Shown here piece by piece: positions 1-8,212 of a stretch of DNA of 64,000 nt. A program made the position numbers and the translations under genes. This DNA is from DAOTWP01 sp034435675 (GTDB lineage: Bacteria > Chloroflexota > Anaerolineae > Aggregatilineales > Phototrophicaceae), in the NCBI GenBank assembly GCA_034435675.1, contig DAOTWP010000155.1, positions 13,881-77,880 on the forward strand, written 5' to 3'. Position 1 is the first letter of the stretch; every line of letters begins with the position of its first letter. The notes beneath the pieces were generated by a model. It saw only the letters and a list, made by a program, of their open reading frames with translations. It was not told the origin of the DNA and did not search any database.

Positions 1-1626
1 CAGGCGGTGCGTGATGAGCAGTGTCGTGCGTCCACTGGCAGCCGTCCAGATTGCGCGCTGAATCAAGTCCTCTGTCGCGCTGTCAATGGCGCTGGTGCTG
101 TCATCGAGGATCAGAATCGGCGGGTCCGTCAGGAACGCTCGCGCAATTGCCAACCGCTGGCGCTGCCCCCCGCTGAGTGTCACACCGCGCTGCCCGATGA
201 CGGTTTCATAGCCATCCGCAAAGCTCATGATGAAGTCATGCGCCTGCGCCATTTTCGCTGCCTGCACGATCAGTTCGCGCGGCGTATCCGGCCTGCCAAA
301 GGCGATGTTTTCGGCAATGGTGCGGCTGAACAGAAAGATATCCTGCTCAATGATGCTGACCTGTGAGCGCAGCGACTCCAGACTCCACTCGCGCACATCC
401 AATCCATCAATCAGCACCCTGCCGCGCTGCGCATCGTACATGCGGTTAATCAGTTTGGTGATGGTCGTCTTGCCGCTGCCGGTCTGTCCCACAAGGGCAA
501 CTGTCTGCCCCGGCTGCACATCAAACGTGATGTCATGCAGCACCGCGCTGCGGTCTTCCCCATAGCCGAAATCCACATGCTCAAAGGTGATGCGCCCTTC
601 AATCTGCATGGTGTGTCCCGCTTGATTCTGGTCAAGATTGGTTTCCGCCGTGATGATTCTGAGAATGCGCGCAGCGCTGGCGTAACCCAGCGCAAACTGC
701 GACAGCGAAAATAGCGAGGTGTTCACCGGAAACCCGAACAACGCCACGATACCGTTGTAAGTGACAATCCCGCCAACACTGATTGCGCCCGCCTGATACA
801 ACACAATACTGTGCAGGAAACCCGCCGCCAGCGCCAGCCCCAGCAGCAGGGTCGAAAGATAACGCGCCTCGACCTCCCCCTGCTGATAGAAATACTGCCG
901 CACGCGATCTGCCAGCAGGTTAAAGCGCCCGGACTCGGCGTATTCCTGCGCAGAACCTTTAACGACCTGTAAACCGTCCAGCGCTTGCGCAACATCGGCA
1001 TTCATCTCGCCAAAACTGGCGCGCGACTTCTGCGCAATCGGGTGCAGCGTGTAAACAAAGCGCACTTGTACGATCAGATGCAGCACGGCGAAAATCAGCG
1101 GCGTCAGGATCAGCGCCGGGTGAATCAGCGGGGCAGTAACCACCGGTGCCAGCAAAAACATGCCCGACCCCACCAGCAGGTTCACACCCGGATTCATCAT
1201 CAGGCTGATTTCGCGGACGTCGTTGGTAACGCGCGCCATCGTCTCTCCAACCGGTTGGCTGTCGTGATATGCCATGCTTTTGGCAAGCAGGCTGGCATAC
1301 AGCTCGTCGCGGATGTCGCGTTCCATCAACTGCCCGTACAGCTCGGAGCTGAAATTGCGCATCAATTGCAGCCCACCGCGCAGCGCCTGTGACAAAACGA
1401 TACCCAGCACCGCCCCCACGACTGCCGCCAAGCCCTGACCGGCAAGCAGCGAGTCAAACGCCTCGCCAGTATACGCCGGCAGCGCTACCGCCAGTGCCGC
1501 ATTGCTGAATGCGCCGGTCACCATGCCCATGGCGACCAGGGGATGCCGCTTGATGTGCGACCAGATGAAGCGTGCCGGACCCCGATGATCCGTATGGTAA
1601 ACACGTGCGATAAATTCAGCCGACAT
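1..1626 (-). CDS. ABC transporter, fused permease/ATPase half-exporter (3' end cut by window)
   Basis: This is a type IV ABC exporter half. About 542 residues are visible from the ATG at 1626, which has an AGGAAAG ribosome site just upstream. The C-terminal 50-60 residues lie beyond the left edge. The N-terminal half holds roughly six membrane segments, followed by a nucleotide-binding domain with Walker A GQTGSGKTT, signature LSGGQRQR, Walker B ILILDDSTSAID and the switch histidine in LLITHRL. Walker B ends in Asp-Asp instead of Asp-Glu. In heterodimeric exporters of the TM287/288 kind this marks the subunit with the degenerate ATP site, so a partner half-exporter with a normal Glu is probably encoded just outside the window. 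The substrate cannot be read from the sequence. Confidence 0.9.
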   Translation of the reverse strand, partial: MSAEFIARVYHTDHRGPARFIWSHIKRHPLVAMGMVTGAFSNAALAVALPAYTGEAFDSLLAGQGLAAVVGAVLGIVLSQALRGGLQLMRNFSSELYGQLMERDIRDELYASLLAKSMAYHDSQPVGETMARVTNDVREISLMMNPGVNLLVGSGMFLLAPVVTAPLIHPALILTPLIFAVLHLIVQVRFVYTLHPIAQKSRASFGEMNADVAQALDGLQVVKGSAQEYAESGRFNLLADRVRQYFYQQGEVEARYLSTLLLGLALAAGFLHSIVLYQAGAISVGGIVTYNGIVALFGFPVNTSLFSLSQFALGYASAARILRIITAETNLDQNQAGHTMQIEGRITFEHVDFGYGEDRSAVLHDITFDVQPGQTVALVGQTGSGKTTITKLINRMYDAQRGRVLIDGLDVREWSLESLRSQVSIIEQDIFLFSRTIAENIAFGRPDTPRELIVQAAKMAQAHDFIMSFADGYETVIGQRGVTLSGGQRQRLAIARAFLTDPPILILDDSTSAIDSATEDLIQRAIWTAASGRTTLLITHRL

Positions 1627-1845
1627 AGCTTTCCTGATTGATTGAACGATTCGTGAGGGTCAACGCCGGTTTCATAGTAGCGCAGGACGATACGCCATGT
1701 AAGACCAATTCAGCGAACAATCATCTCAAGGGAGTGGAAAGGTCAAAGGCGCAGGGTTAAATGAAAAGCGTTAACTGTCACCGACATTAGTCGCGCATCG
1801 CGATTAGCGCTTATCATCTGGTTCTTTGAGCCGCCAACCGCTGCT

Positions 1846-4269
1846 TCAGGGCGCGGACTGAATGGTGATGCGCTGCGGCAGTACGCCATACTCGCCAGCA
1901 ACAACCTCTGCGCCGCGCACAGGCAGATTGCGCAGTGTCCCGGTGCTGACATCGTACAGGATGACCCACAGCCGGTACTCGCCATCCAGAGCGCCCTCAG
2001 GAATCACCAGCGCGCGATTGTCCCATATCGGCACACCTGGCAGCCAGCGCGTCGTGGGCATAAAACCACCCTGCGGATAGCTGTCCTGCCCTTCTGCGAC
2101 CACAAAACCATCCTCAGCCACCAGCTTCCATGCCACTGTGTAATCAGTAGGCAGCAGCGCGTCAGTCAGCCAGTAGAGCGAAAGCGGCAGCACATCCCCC
2201 GGCGCATAAGCGCTGCCCAGCGGCAGCGTGTACCCCAGCAGATGCACCGAATCGCCATACTGCAAGTCGGTCAACTGTTCCGTGCCACGAAAGGCAAACG
2301 GATCGGGAGCAAGCACCGTGCTGTATTCAATCAGGCGAACGGTGGATGCAAATTCAGTCACACGCAGTGGGTAGTAGTGCAGCGCCATAAACCATTCTGT
2401 CGGGCGCACACTCCAGGGCAAAAATGGACCGGAATCCTCCACGAGCCAGAGTCGTTCATGCTGTGCGGCAAGGGCATGCAGCAGCGGCGGGGTGCGCTGT
2501 GCCAGCAGGGCGTCCGGGTTGGGCGAACGCACACGCGCAGCCTGTTCCGGGCTGGGCTGTTCGCCCGGTGGGTACGGCAGACCGATCACGCGGGCAGTTT
2601 GCAGCACGCCATAGTTGTAGAAGAAATTGACATAGGCAGTGTTGCCCAGCAGCACCACACTGTCCGCAGGCAATTCCGTGTTCAGGGCGTTCACAAGCTG
2701 GTGCAGCTCCGGGCGATCGCCGCTGAATAAGGGGTCGGTATACAGCGCACGCAGTCCCAGCGCTAACACACAAACCAGCAGCAGTGGCAGGACAACCAGC
2801 ACGCCCCGCTGACGGCGTAACGCAGTATTCCCCTGAGCAGCAGACGCCCCGCTGCCCAGCAGCCAGCGCAGCACCAGCACACAGGCGAGCAGCAAACCAA
2901 CCAACAGCAGCGCCACCAACGGCAGATTCGCGCGCGCCCATGCAGCATCAAGCGGGTATTCACCCCACAACCCGGTAACCACTATCGGACGCAGATAGGC
3001 GAGCACATTCAGCCCACCCGACCATTCGGCAGTGCCGCTGCCGATGCCGCGCAGCCGCAGCACATCAGGATACACGCGCCAATCCAGCGTCACTGCGCTG
3101 ACCTGCCACCACACGCCCAACAGCAGGACAGCGACAGGCAGCACCCACAAACGCGGCTTTGCCCGCAGCAGCGTGACGAAAACAGGCAGCGCCACCAGCA
3201 TCAAAAACGGCACCACAGGCAGCAGAAAACGAGGGGGCCACGACAGCCCCCCGAACCAGTGTACCCCGCGCAGCAGCGCATAGCCCAGCGCGAATCCTGC
3301 CAGCAGCAGCAGCGCCCCCCAGACATAACGCGACTGTCCCCGGCGCAGCAGCAGCCAACCGCCGGGCAACGCCAGCACCACGACCGGCGAAGTCCCCCAC
3401 ACACTGCCGCCCGGACTGAGTAGGTAACTATGCAGAGCATTGATGGTATTCTGGTTATAAATGGTGCGCAAATTGCGGATCAGAAAAGCATGCACATCTG
3501 GCAGCACAGTAGAAATTTGCTGCAAACCGGCGTAGATCAACACCAGCATACAGCCCAGACTGACCAACAGCACCAACCACGCACCGCGATGCAGCCAGCG
3601 GCGCAGCATTCCCGATGGCAGCGGCGGCAGCGCCAGCCAGATCAGCGCAGGCAGCGCCATCACTGCTGCTTCCTTCGTCAGCGCCCCAGCGGCAAACGCC
3701 AGCAGCGCCAGCAGTACCAACCACCATGATCGCCAGCCCCCCACGCGCCAGCGTTCCAGCAGCAGCCCTGCCAGCAGCAGAAACAGCAGCAGCAGCGGTT
3801 CCTGAAAGAAAGTCTTACTGTATGCCCAGAGTGTTGTCGCAGCGCCAAAAGCGAATGCTGCCAGCAGACTGGCACGTTCATCGTCACAAAGCGCCAGCGC
3901 GAACAGAAAAAAGACCCCCACCGCCAGCCCGCCAACCAGCACATTCAACATCCACAGCGTATGCACCAATCCGAAGCCCGGCAGATGAGACGCCAGCCAA
4001 TAGAACGGCACACCCAGTACAATCTGAAGTGGTTCCGCCGCGACGGTTTGCAGGCGCAGCCCACCGCTGAATACCTGTGGCGGATTGTACGCGGCTGCAA
4101 TATCGAGCTGAGTATCAGCAAAACGGGTCTGGCTGGCAATGGCATTGAACAGGAACTGTTCATCACCGCTCAGGGGATTTCCGCTGTAGGTCAGCGCATA
4201 GAGTGCGCAAAAGAAAACAACCAGCGGCACCAGCAAGCTGATCCGCCGGCGTGTCAACCAAGTTGTCAT
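1846..4269 (-). CDS. GT39/ArnT-like membrane glycosyltransferase with C-terminal soluble domain
   Basis: This 807-residue polytopic membrane protein has about 12-14 hydrophobic segments. Residues 30-37 hold an acidic SGNPLSGDEQ motif after the first membrane segment, the place where GT-C enzymes (PMT/ArnT family) carry their catalytic acidic pair. Such enzymes move a sugar from a polyprenyl-phosphate donor on the outer face of the membrane. After the last membrane segment (about residue 500) come some 300 soluble residues, ending in a beta-rich region of the kind often found at the C terminus of GT39 proteins in Chloroflexota. The acceptor is unknown. The gene stands alone between the ABC exporter and the TPR gene. 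Confidence 0.75.
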   Translation of the reverse strand: MTTWLTRRRISLLVPLVVFFCALYALTYSGNPLSGDEQFLFNAIASQTRFADTQLDIAAAYNPPQVFSGGLRLQTVAAEPLQIVLGVPFYWLASHLPGFGLVHTLWMLNVLVGGLAVGVFFLFALALCDDERASLLAAFAFGAATTLWAYSKTFFQEPLLLLFLLLAGLLLERWRVGGWRSWWLVLLALLAFAAGALTKEAAVMALPALIWLALPPLPSGMLRRWLHRGAWLVLLVSLGCMLVLIYAGLQQISTVLPDVHAFLIRNLRTIYNQNTINALHSYLLSPGGSVWGTSPVVVLALPGGWLLLRRGQSRYVWGALLLLAGFALGYALLRGVHWFGGLSWPPRFLLPVVPFLMLVALPVFVTLLRAKPRLWVLPVAVLLLGVWWQVSAVTLDWRVYPDVLRLRGIGSGTAEWSGGLNVLAYLRPIVVTGLWGEYPLDAAWARANLPLVALLLVGLLLACVLVLRWLLGSGASAAQGNTALRRQRGVLVVLPLLLVCVLALGLRALYTDPLFSGDRPELHQLVNALNTELPADSVVLLGNTAYVNFFYNYGVLQTARVIGLPYPPGEQPSPEQAARVRSPNPDALLAQRTPPLLHALAAQHERLWLVEDSGPFLPWSVRPTEWFMALHYYPLRVTEFASTVRLIEYSTVLAPDPFAFRGTEQLTDLQYGDSVHLLGYTLPLGSAYAPGDVLPLSLYWLTDALLPTDYTVAWKLVAEDGFVVAEGQDSYPQGGFMPTTRWLPGVPIWDNRALVIPEGALDGEYRLWVILYDVSTGTLRNLPVRGAEVVAGEYGVLPQRITIQSAP

Positions 4270-4341
4270 GGATTAACTGCCGTCCGGCAAGCCATTTGAG
4301 GGCATCTGCTGCCCGCGCGGGCGTCGTGTCGAAAAACCCTT

Positions 4342-4947
4342 CTAGGGTTTCCGCCCCGATTCATCATCGCTGGCGGTCTGCGTACTACCGAACTCCACCT
4401 GCGTATCTGCACCACCGCCAGTCAGACGGTTGCGCATCCCCAGCAGGCGCCTCATGACCTTCTGACGGGCGTTCAAATGCGAAAGTTGTTCTAGTCCGAC
4501 CTCATAGGTCGCTGCACCGCGCATCAGCTTGCCATCGCGCACCTGCAAGTCTGCCATGGCGATCAGCGTTTCGCCATACATTTCTTTTTCACCCAGTTCC
4601 TGAAAAGCATCTGCCGCCTGCCGGTAGCAGTTATACGCCTGTTCACGGTCGCCCAACGCGGAATAAACGCCGCCCAGATTACCCAGCACCTGAGCATGAC
4701 GCAGTTCATCCTCCAGTTCCTCGAAGGTCCGCAGTGCCTCTTGCATGATTTCGAGTGCCTGCTGGTTTTCGCCAATCGCCCGATGCACCAGCCCGATATT
4801 CGTCTGCATCTCGGCAACCATATCCGGCATGTTCTCGGCGCGGTACAGATCCATCGCCTGCTGAAACAGCCGGGCTGCTGCTTCGTAATCATGCTGGAAA
4901 AACAGCTTCTTGCCCCGTTCCTGAAGTTCGTGTGCTGTAGCCGTCAT
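4342..4947 (-). CDS. tetratricopeptide-repeat protein
   Basis: This protein of about 201 residues is built mainly of TPR helices. Four or five 34-40 residue repeats can be followed, with typical cores such as GKKLFFQHDYEAAARLF, IGLVHRAIGENQQALEI, LGNLGGVYSALGDREQAY and IAMADLQVRDGKLMRGA. There is no signal peptide or catalytic domain, so it is probably a cytoplasmic protein-protein adaptor. I chose the ATG at 4947 with GGGACA upstream. An in-frame TTG at 5004 would add 19 residues that fall outside the TPR pattern. It lies 92 bases downstream of, and on the same strand as, the double-HTH regulator, so the two may be co-transcribed. Confidence 0.75.
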   Translation of the reverse strand: MTATAHELQERGKKLFFQHDYEAAARLFQQAMDLYRAENMPDMVAEMQTNIGLVHRAIGENQQALEIMQEALRTFEELEDELRHAQVLGNLGGVYSALGDREQAYNCYRQAADAFQELGEKEMYGETLIAMADLQVRDGKLMRGAATYEVGLEQLSHLNARQKVMRRLLGMRNRLTGGGADTQVEFGSTQTASDDESGRKP

Positions 4948-5039
4948 AGATTGTCCCGGCATTCTGGTTCGGAATGCCTGCTCCTTCCTGCGCTGCTGTG
5001 CCAATAATTGACTCTACATCACATGGTAAATCGAAATAC

Positions 5040-5792
5040 CTAGCGCGTAATATCAAGAATGCTCGCGCCCACGCTGCGCAGTCGATCAACCGGCATACGG
5101 CTGAGCATAATCGCAATCTCGATAAACCCGACATTGACCGGATTAGCGGCGAACTGGCGTATTTCGTCCGGCAGAGCCATGAAATGCTTCCACATTTCCT
5201 TCATCATCAATAGTTCGCCGACATGACTGCTGCTTTCCAGAAAATAGCTGACATTCTTTTTGACCACCCCTGCCAGCACCGTCAGCTCATGCATGGGTAC
5301 AGCAAGCTCCCCCAGTTCATAATTGCTCAGCGCCGCCAGACTCACCGCACTGGCTTCTGCCATCTGCTGCTGCGACATGCCTGCTTCCTCGCGTGCCTGC
5401 CGCAGCAGTGCCCCGATCAGGCGATCGCGCAGCGCCATGTATTCCTGCTGGGCACTGCTCTCACGAATTGCCGCCTCACCCAGCACCGCTGTGCCCCAGA
5501 AATGGCTGATGGGCACATCCAGATATGCTGCGAGTATTTCAAGCTGCGGCAGGCTGGGCACCGCATCGCCATATTCCCAGGCTTCGATATCCCCCGCTGT
5601 CAGATGCAGCAGATGGGCACAATCGTCCAGACTGCGCGCCGCATTGAGCCGTGCATCACGCAGCAGCACACCCAGCATCTTCGCCCGTAGGGCAAATGAA
5701 ACAAGAGGGTCAGCAGGCTGCGCCTCCGGCGTTTCATCTGCATCTTTACGGAGCTGCTTCATGCGGGTCGAAATGTCCTTAAAATCTGACAT
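5040..5792 (-). CDS. tandem XRE-type helix-turn-helix regulator
   Basis: This 250-residue protein has two Cro/CI-type HTH domains in a row. The first, at about residues 37-95, contains LGVLLRDARLNAARSLDDCA and a recognition region ending IEAWEYGDAVPSLPQLEILA. The second, at about 122-180, contains IGALLRQAREEAGMSQQQMA and LAALSNYELGELAVPMHELTVLA. The C-terminal 70 residues (MKEMWKHFMALPDEIRQFA) look helical and may dimerise or sense a ligand. Two HTH domains in one chain suggest recognition of an asymmetric or pseudo-palindromic site. Its own promoter spacer carries two TTGGCA direct repeats that could serve autoregulation (inference). Targets are unknown. Confidence 0.75.
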   Translation of the reverse strand: MSDFKDISTRMKQLRKDADETPEAQPADPLVSFALRAKMLGVLLRDARLNAARSLDDCAHLLHLTAGDIEAWEYGDAVPSLPQLEILAAYLDVPISHFWGTAVLGEAAIRESSAQQEYMALRDRLIGALLRQAREEAGMSQQQMAEASAVSLAALSNYELGELAVPMHELTVLAGVVKKNVSYFLESSSHVGELLMMKEMWKHFMALPDEIRQFAANPVNVGFIEIAIMLSRMPVDRLRSVGASILDITR

Positions 5793-5857
5793 AATGGCTT
5801 TCCTCTTTCAATCTGCCGGACTGCAATGGTGCTGTGTGCTGCTTTCGTGATACATTC

Positions 5858-5886
5858 ATTATAGAGTTGGCACGGTTGGCAGGCAA
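5858..5886 (-). promoter_or_regulatory. promoter of the tandem-HTH gene with TTGGCA direct repeats
   Basis: On the minus strand a -35 TTGCCT (5886-5881) and a perfect -10 TATAAT (5863-5858) are separated by 17 bases. The spacer holds two copies of TTGGCA (5867-5872 and 5876-5881 on the plus strand) with a 9-base period. This is a candidate autoregulatory site. Confidence 0.55.
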
Positions 5887-5966
5887 CTTGAGCCATTCTA
5901 TGACAATTCAAACTCAATCTCTACCGGTGAAACTTTCGGTAAATGTGAAGCTGTAATAAAATGAAC

Positions 5967-5972
5967 TATAAT
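5967..5972 (+). promoter_or_regulatory. -10 box upstream of the histidine kinase
   Basis: A perfect TATAAT lies 37 bases before the ATG at 6009, in an AT-rich stretch. The -35 region is poor. A short inverted repeat TACCG/CGGTA lies just upstream at about 5922-5941. Confidence 0.45.
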
Positions 5973-6008
5973 CATTAAAGACTCCATGAGCGGATGTGCT
6001 GTCAATAA

Positions 6009-8150
6009 ATGACGAATCAGACTTCCAACCCAAGCGCAAAAACCAGCGATGAACCTGCCAATCTGAGCAGGGATCTTGCGCGCCTTCAAGCAGAACTCCA
6101 GCGTGAAACGCAGATTAACCGGATCATGTCACGCCTGACACAATCGCTCGATTTTGAGGCGCTGGTCGAAACCCTGATGAATATTGTTGGCGAGCTTGCG
6201 CAGACAGCGAAGGCGGTGCTGCTGGTGCGCGATCATCTCGACCCGAATATGTCCGGGCTGAAATTTGGTGCCGCCAGCACAGCGGTAACAGAGCTGCCGA
6301 CGATTGGTGCGCTGCGGAGCAGTTACATCACCCTGTACAAAGTCGAAGAACGTCCGGTCATTGACCGCTGGATACGCGGGGAAGTAACACCCATCAAAAC
6401 CGCGGAACTGCCCGAAAACTCTCCGGCATACTATCTGGCACAGATGGCGCAAATCACGGTTGGCACCAGTTTCCCGCTAATGGCGCAGGAACTGCTAGAA
6501 GGAATACTGATAATCGAGGGGGCGCTTGACGCCGACACCGAGACGCTGCTTAAGGCAATCAGTGCCTATACCGGGCAAATGCTGCAAAATGCCAGCCTGC
6601 ACGACAGAACCGTGCGCCAACTGTCCAGCAACATGCTCGAAATGAGCATCCTGCAACAAATTGACCGGGAACTGAACGATGTCTTCGAACTGGATCACGT
6701 CTTCCGTATGACCCTCGACTGGCTGCTGCGTTTTACCAATGCCCAGGCAGCTTCTCTGGCGCTCTACAACGAAGACACAGACGAACTCGTGACAATGGCG
6801 CAGTACGGCTTTGAGATTGACGAAGAAGAACAGCGCAAACTGCTGCAAAACTACACCACCAGCATCATCCATCGTGTCGCGCGTTCCGGCGACCCGGAAA
6901 TCATCCCCGATGTCACAATGGACATTGATTATGTCCCGATCAACAAAGCCACCCGTTCGCAGATGGTGCTGCCTGTGATCCGTGAAGATCGCGTGATTGC
7001 GGTCATTTCGCTGGAAAGCACCCGCCTGAACGGGTTTGCTGAAAATCATCTCAACTTCACACAGGCGCTTGCCTCACGCGCAGCCGTCGCCATTGACAAC
7101 GCCCGACTGTTCACTGAAACCCGGCGCGAACGCGAAAAGCTGTCCTACATTCTGAGCAATATTGCCGACTCGGTAGTCATTGCGGACGAGGAAGGGCGGC
7201 TGCTGCTGGTGAATCCGGCAACAGTGTCCGCCATGCATATGCACGCCAACGAAACCTATACCACGCGGGCGTTTGAGGATGTCTTTGACGATACCGTGAT
7301 GCTGGAAGTCTTCCGGCAGGCGAACGAAAAAGGGCATCGTGTCATGCAGGAACTGACTCTGCCTAATGGTCGTATCTATTACGTCAATGCCACCCCCTAT
7401 AAAGGCATTGGGCAGATCATCGTCATGCAGGACATCACCCGCTTTAAGGAGCTGGATCAGCTCAAGAGTGAACTGATTGCGACCGTCTCGCACGACCTCA
7501 AACAGCCGTTAAGTATCATGCGCGGCTACCTCGACCTGATGATGATGGTCGGCAATTTTAACGACCAGACCAGGAATTATGCCGCCCGCATGGGGCGCGC
7601 CATCCAGAATATGCGCAACCTGATTGACGATTTGCTCGATCTGGCACGTATCGAATCTGGTGTCAAACTCGATTTCGAGGCACTGGCGATTAAATCGGTG
7701 CTGGACGAATGCATTGAAGCGGTGCGCCCCGCCGCCGAAAGTAAGGCGATGAAACTGCACCTCAACGCCGCCGAAAGCCTGCCAACCCTGCGGGCAGACC
7801 GCTCACGATTGGTGCAAATCTTCAATAACCTGATCGGCAATGCCGTCAAATACACCCAACCGGAAGGTGATGTGCATATCAGCGCCGACCAGCGCGGCGA
7901 CAAGATTCACATCAGTGTGCAGGATAACGGGATGGGTATCAGCCCGGAAGATCAGGCGCATGTGTTCGACCGTTTCTACCGGGTGCGCCGCCCGGAAACA
8001 GATAGCATTGAAGGCACGGGACTAGGGCTGGCAATCGTCAAAACCCTGATCGAGGCACACGAGGGCGAAATCATCCTCGAAAGCCAATTGGGCAGCGGTT
8101 CGACCTTCACCGTTATCCTGCCGATTGCGGCATACGAAAAGCCCGCCTAA
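6009..8150 (+). CDS. sensor histidine kinase (GAF-GAF-PAS-HisKA-HATPase)
   Basis: This is a 713-residue cytoplasmic sensor kinase without obvious membrane segments. A coiled-coil start (residues 20-45) leads into two GAF-like domains (about 50-190 and 215-370) and a PAS domain (about 378-475, beginning LSYILSNIADSVVIADEEG). The kinase core follows: H-box ATVSHDLKQPLS with the phospho-accepting His near residue 494, N-box NLIGNAVKYT near 607, G1 DNGMGIS and G2 GTGLGLAIV near 669. It should autophosphorylate in response to a small ligand, light or redox signal and pass the phosphate to a response regulator. No regulator gene is adjacent. The OmpR-type regulator at 55691 is an orphan in this window, but pairing the two is only a guess. 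Confidence 0.92.
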   Translation: MTNQTSNPSAKTSDEPANLSRDLARLQAELQRETQINRIMSRLTQSLDFEALVETLMNIVGELAQTAKAVLLVRDHLDPNMSGLKFGAASTAVTELPTIGALRSSYITLYKVEERPVIDRWIRGEVTPIKTAELPENSPAYYLAQMAQITVGTSFPLMAQELLEGILIIEGALDADTETLLKAISAYTGQMLQNASLHDRTVRQLSSNMLEMSILQQIDRELNDVFELDHVFRMTLDWLLRFTNAQAASLALYNEDTDELVTMAQYGFEIDEEEQRKLLQNYTTSIIHRVARSGDPEIIPDVTMDIDYVPINKATRSQMVLPVIREDRVIAVISLESTRLNGFAENHLNFTQALASRAAVAIDNARLFTETRREREKLSYILSNIADSVVIADEEGRLLLVNPATVSAMHMHANETYTTRAFEDVFDDTVMLEVFRQANEKGHRVMQELTLPNGRIYYVNATPYKGIGQIIVMQDITRFKELDQLKSELIATVSHDLKQPLSIMRGYLDLMMMVGNFNDQTRNYAARMGRAIQNMRNLIDDLLDLARIESGVKLDFEALAIKSVLDECIEAVRPAAESKAMKLHLNAAESLPTLRADRSRLVQIFNNLIGNAVKYTQPEGDVHISADQRGDKIHISVQDNGMGISPEDQAHVFDRFYRVRRPETDSIEGTGLGLAIVKTLIEAHEGEIILESQLGSGSTFTVILPIAAYEKPA

Positions 8151-8151
8151 C

Positions 8152-8186
8152 AAAAAGGCAGAGGCATAACCACATACGCCCCTGCC
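8152..8186 (-). terminator. rho-independent terminator for kimA (possibly bidirectional)
   Basis: The arms GGCAGAGGC (8157-8165) and GCCCCTGCC (8178-8186) form a nine-pair stem with one mismatch. Read on the minus strand, the hairpin is followed by TTTTTG, the textbook layout for ending kimA transcription. It sits between convergent genes and may also act on the histidine kinase transcript. Confidence 0.7.
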
Positions 8187-8212
8187 ATCATGACCATTAA
8201 CCGGGAGTACGC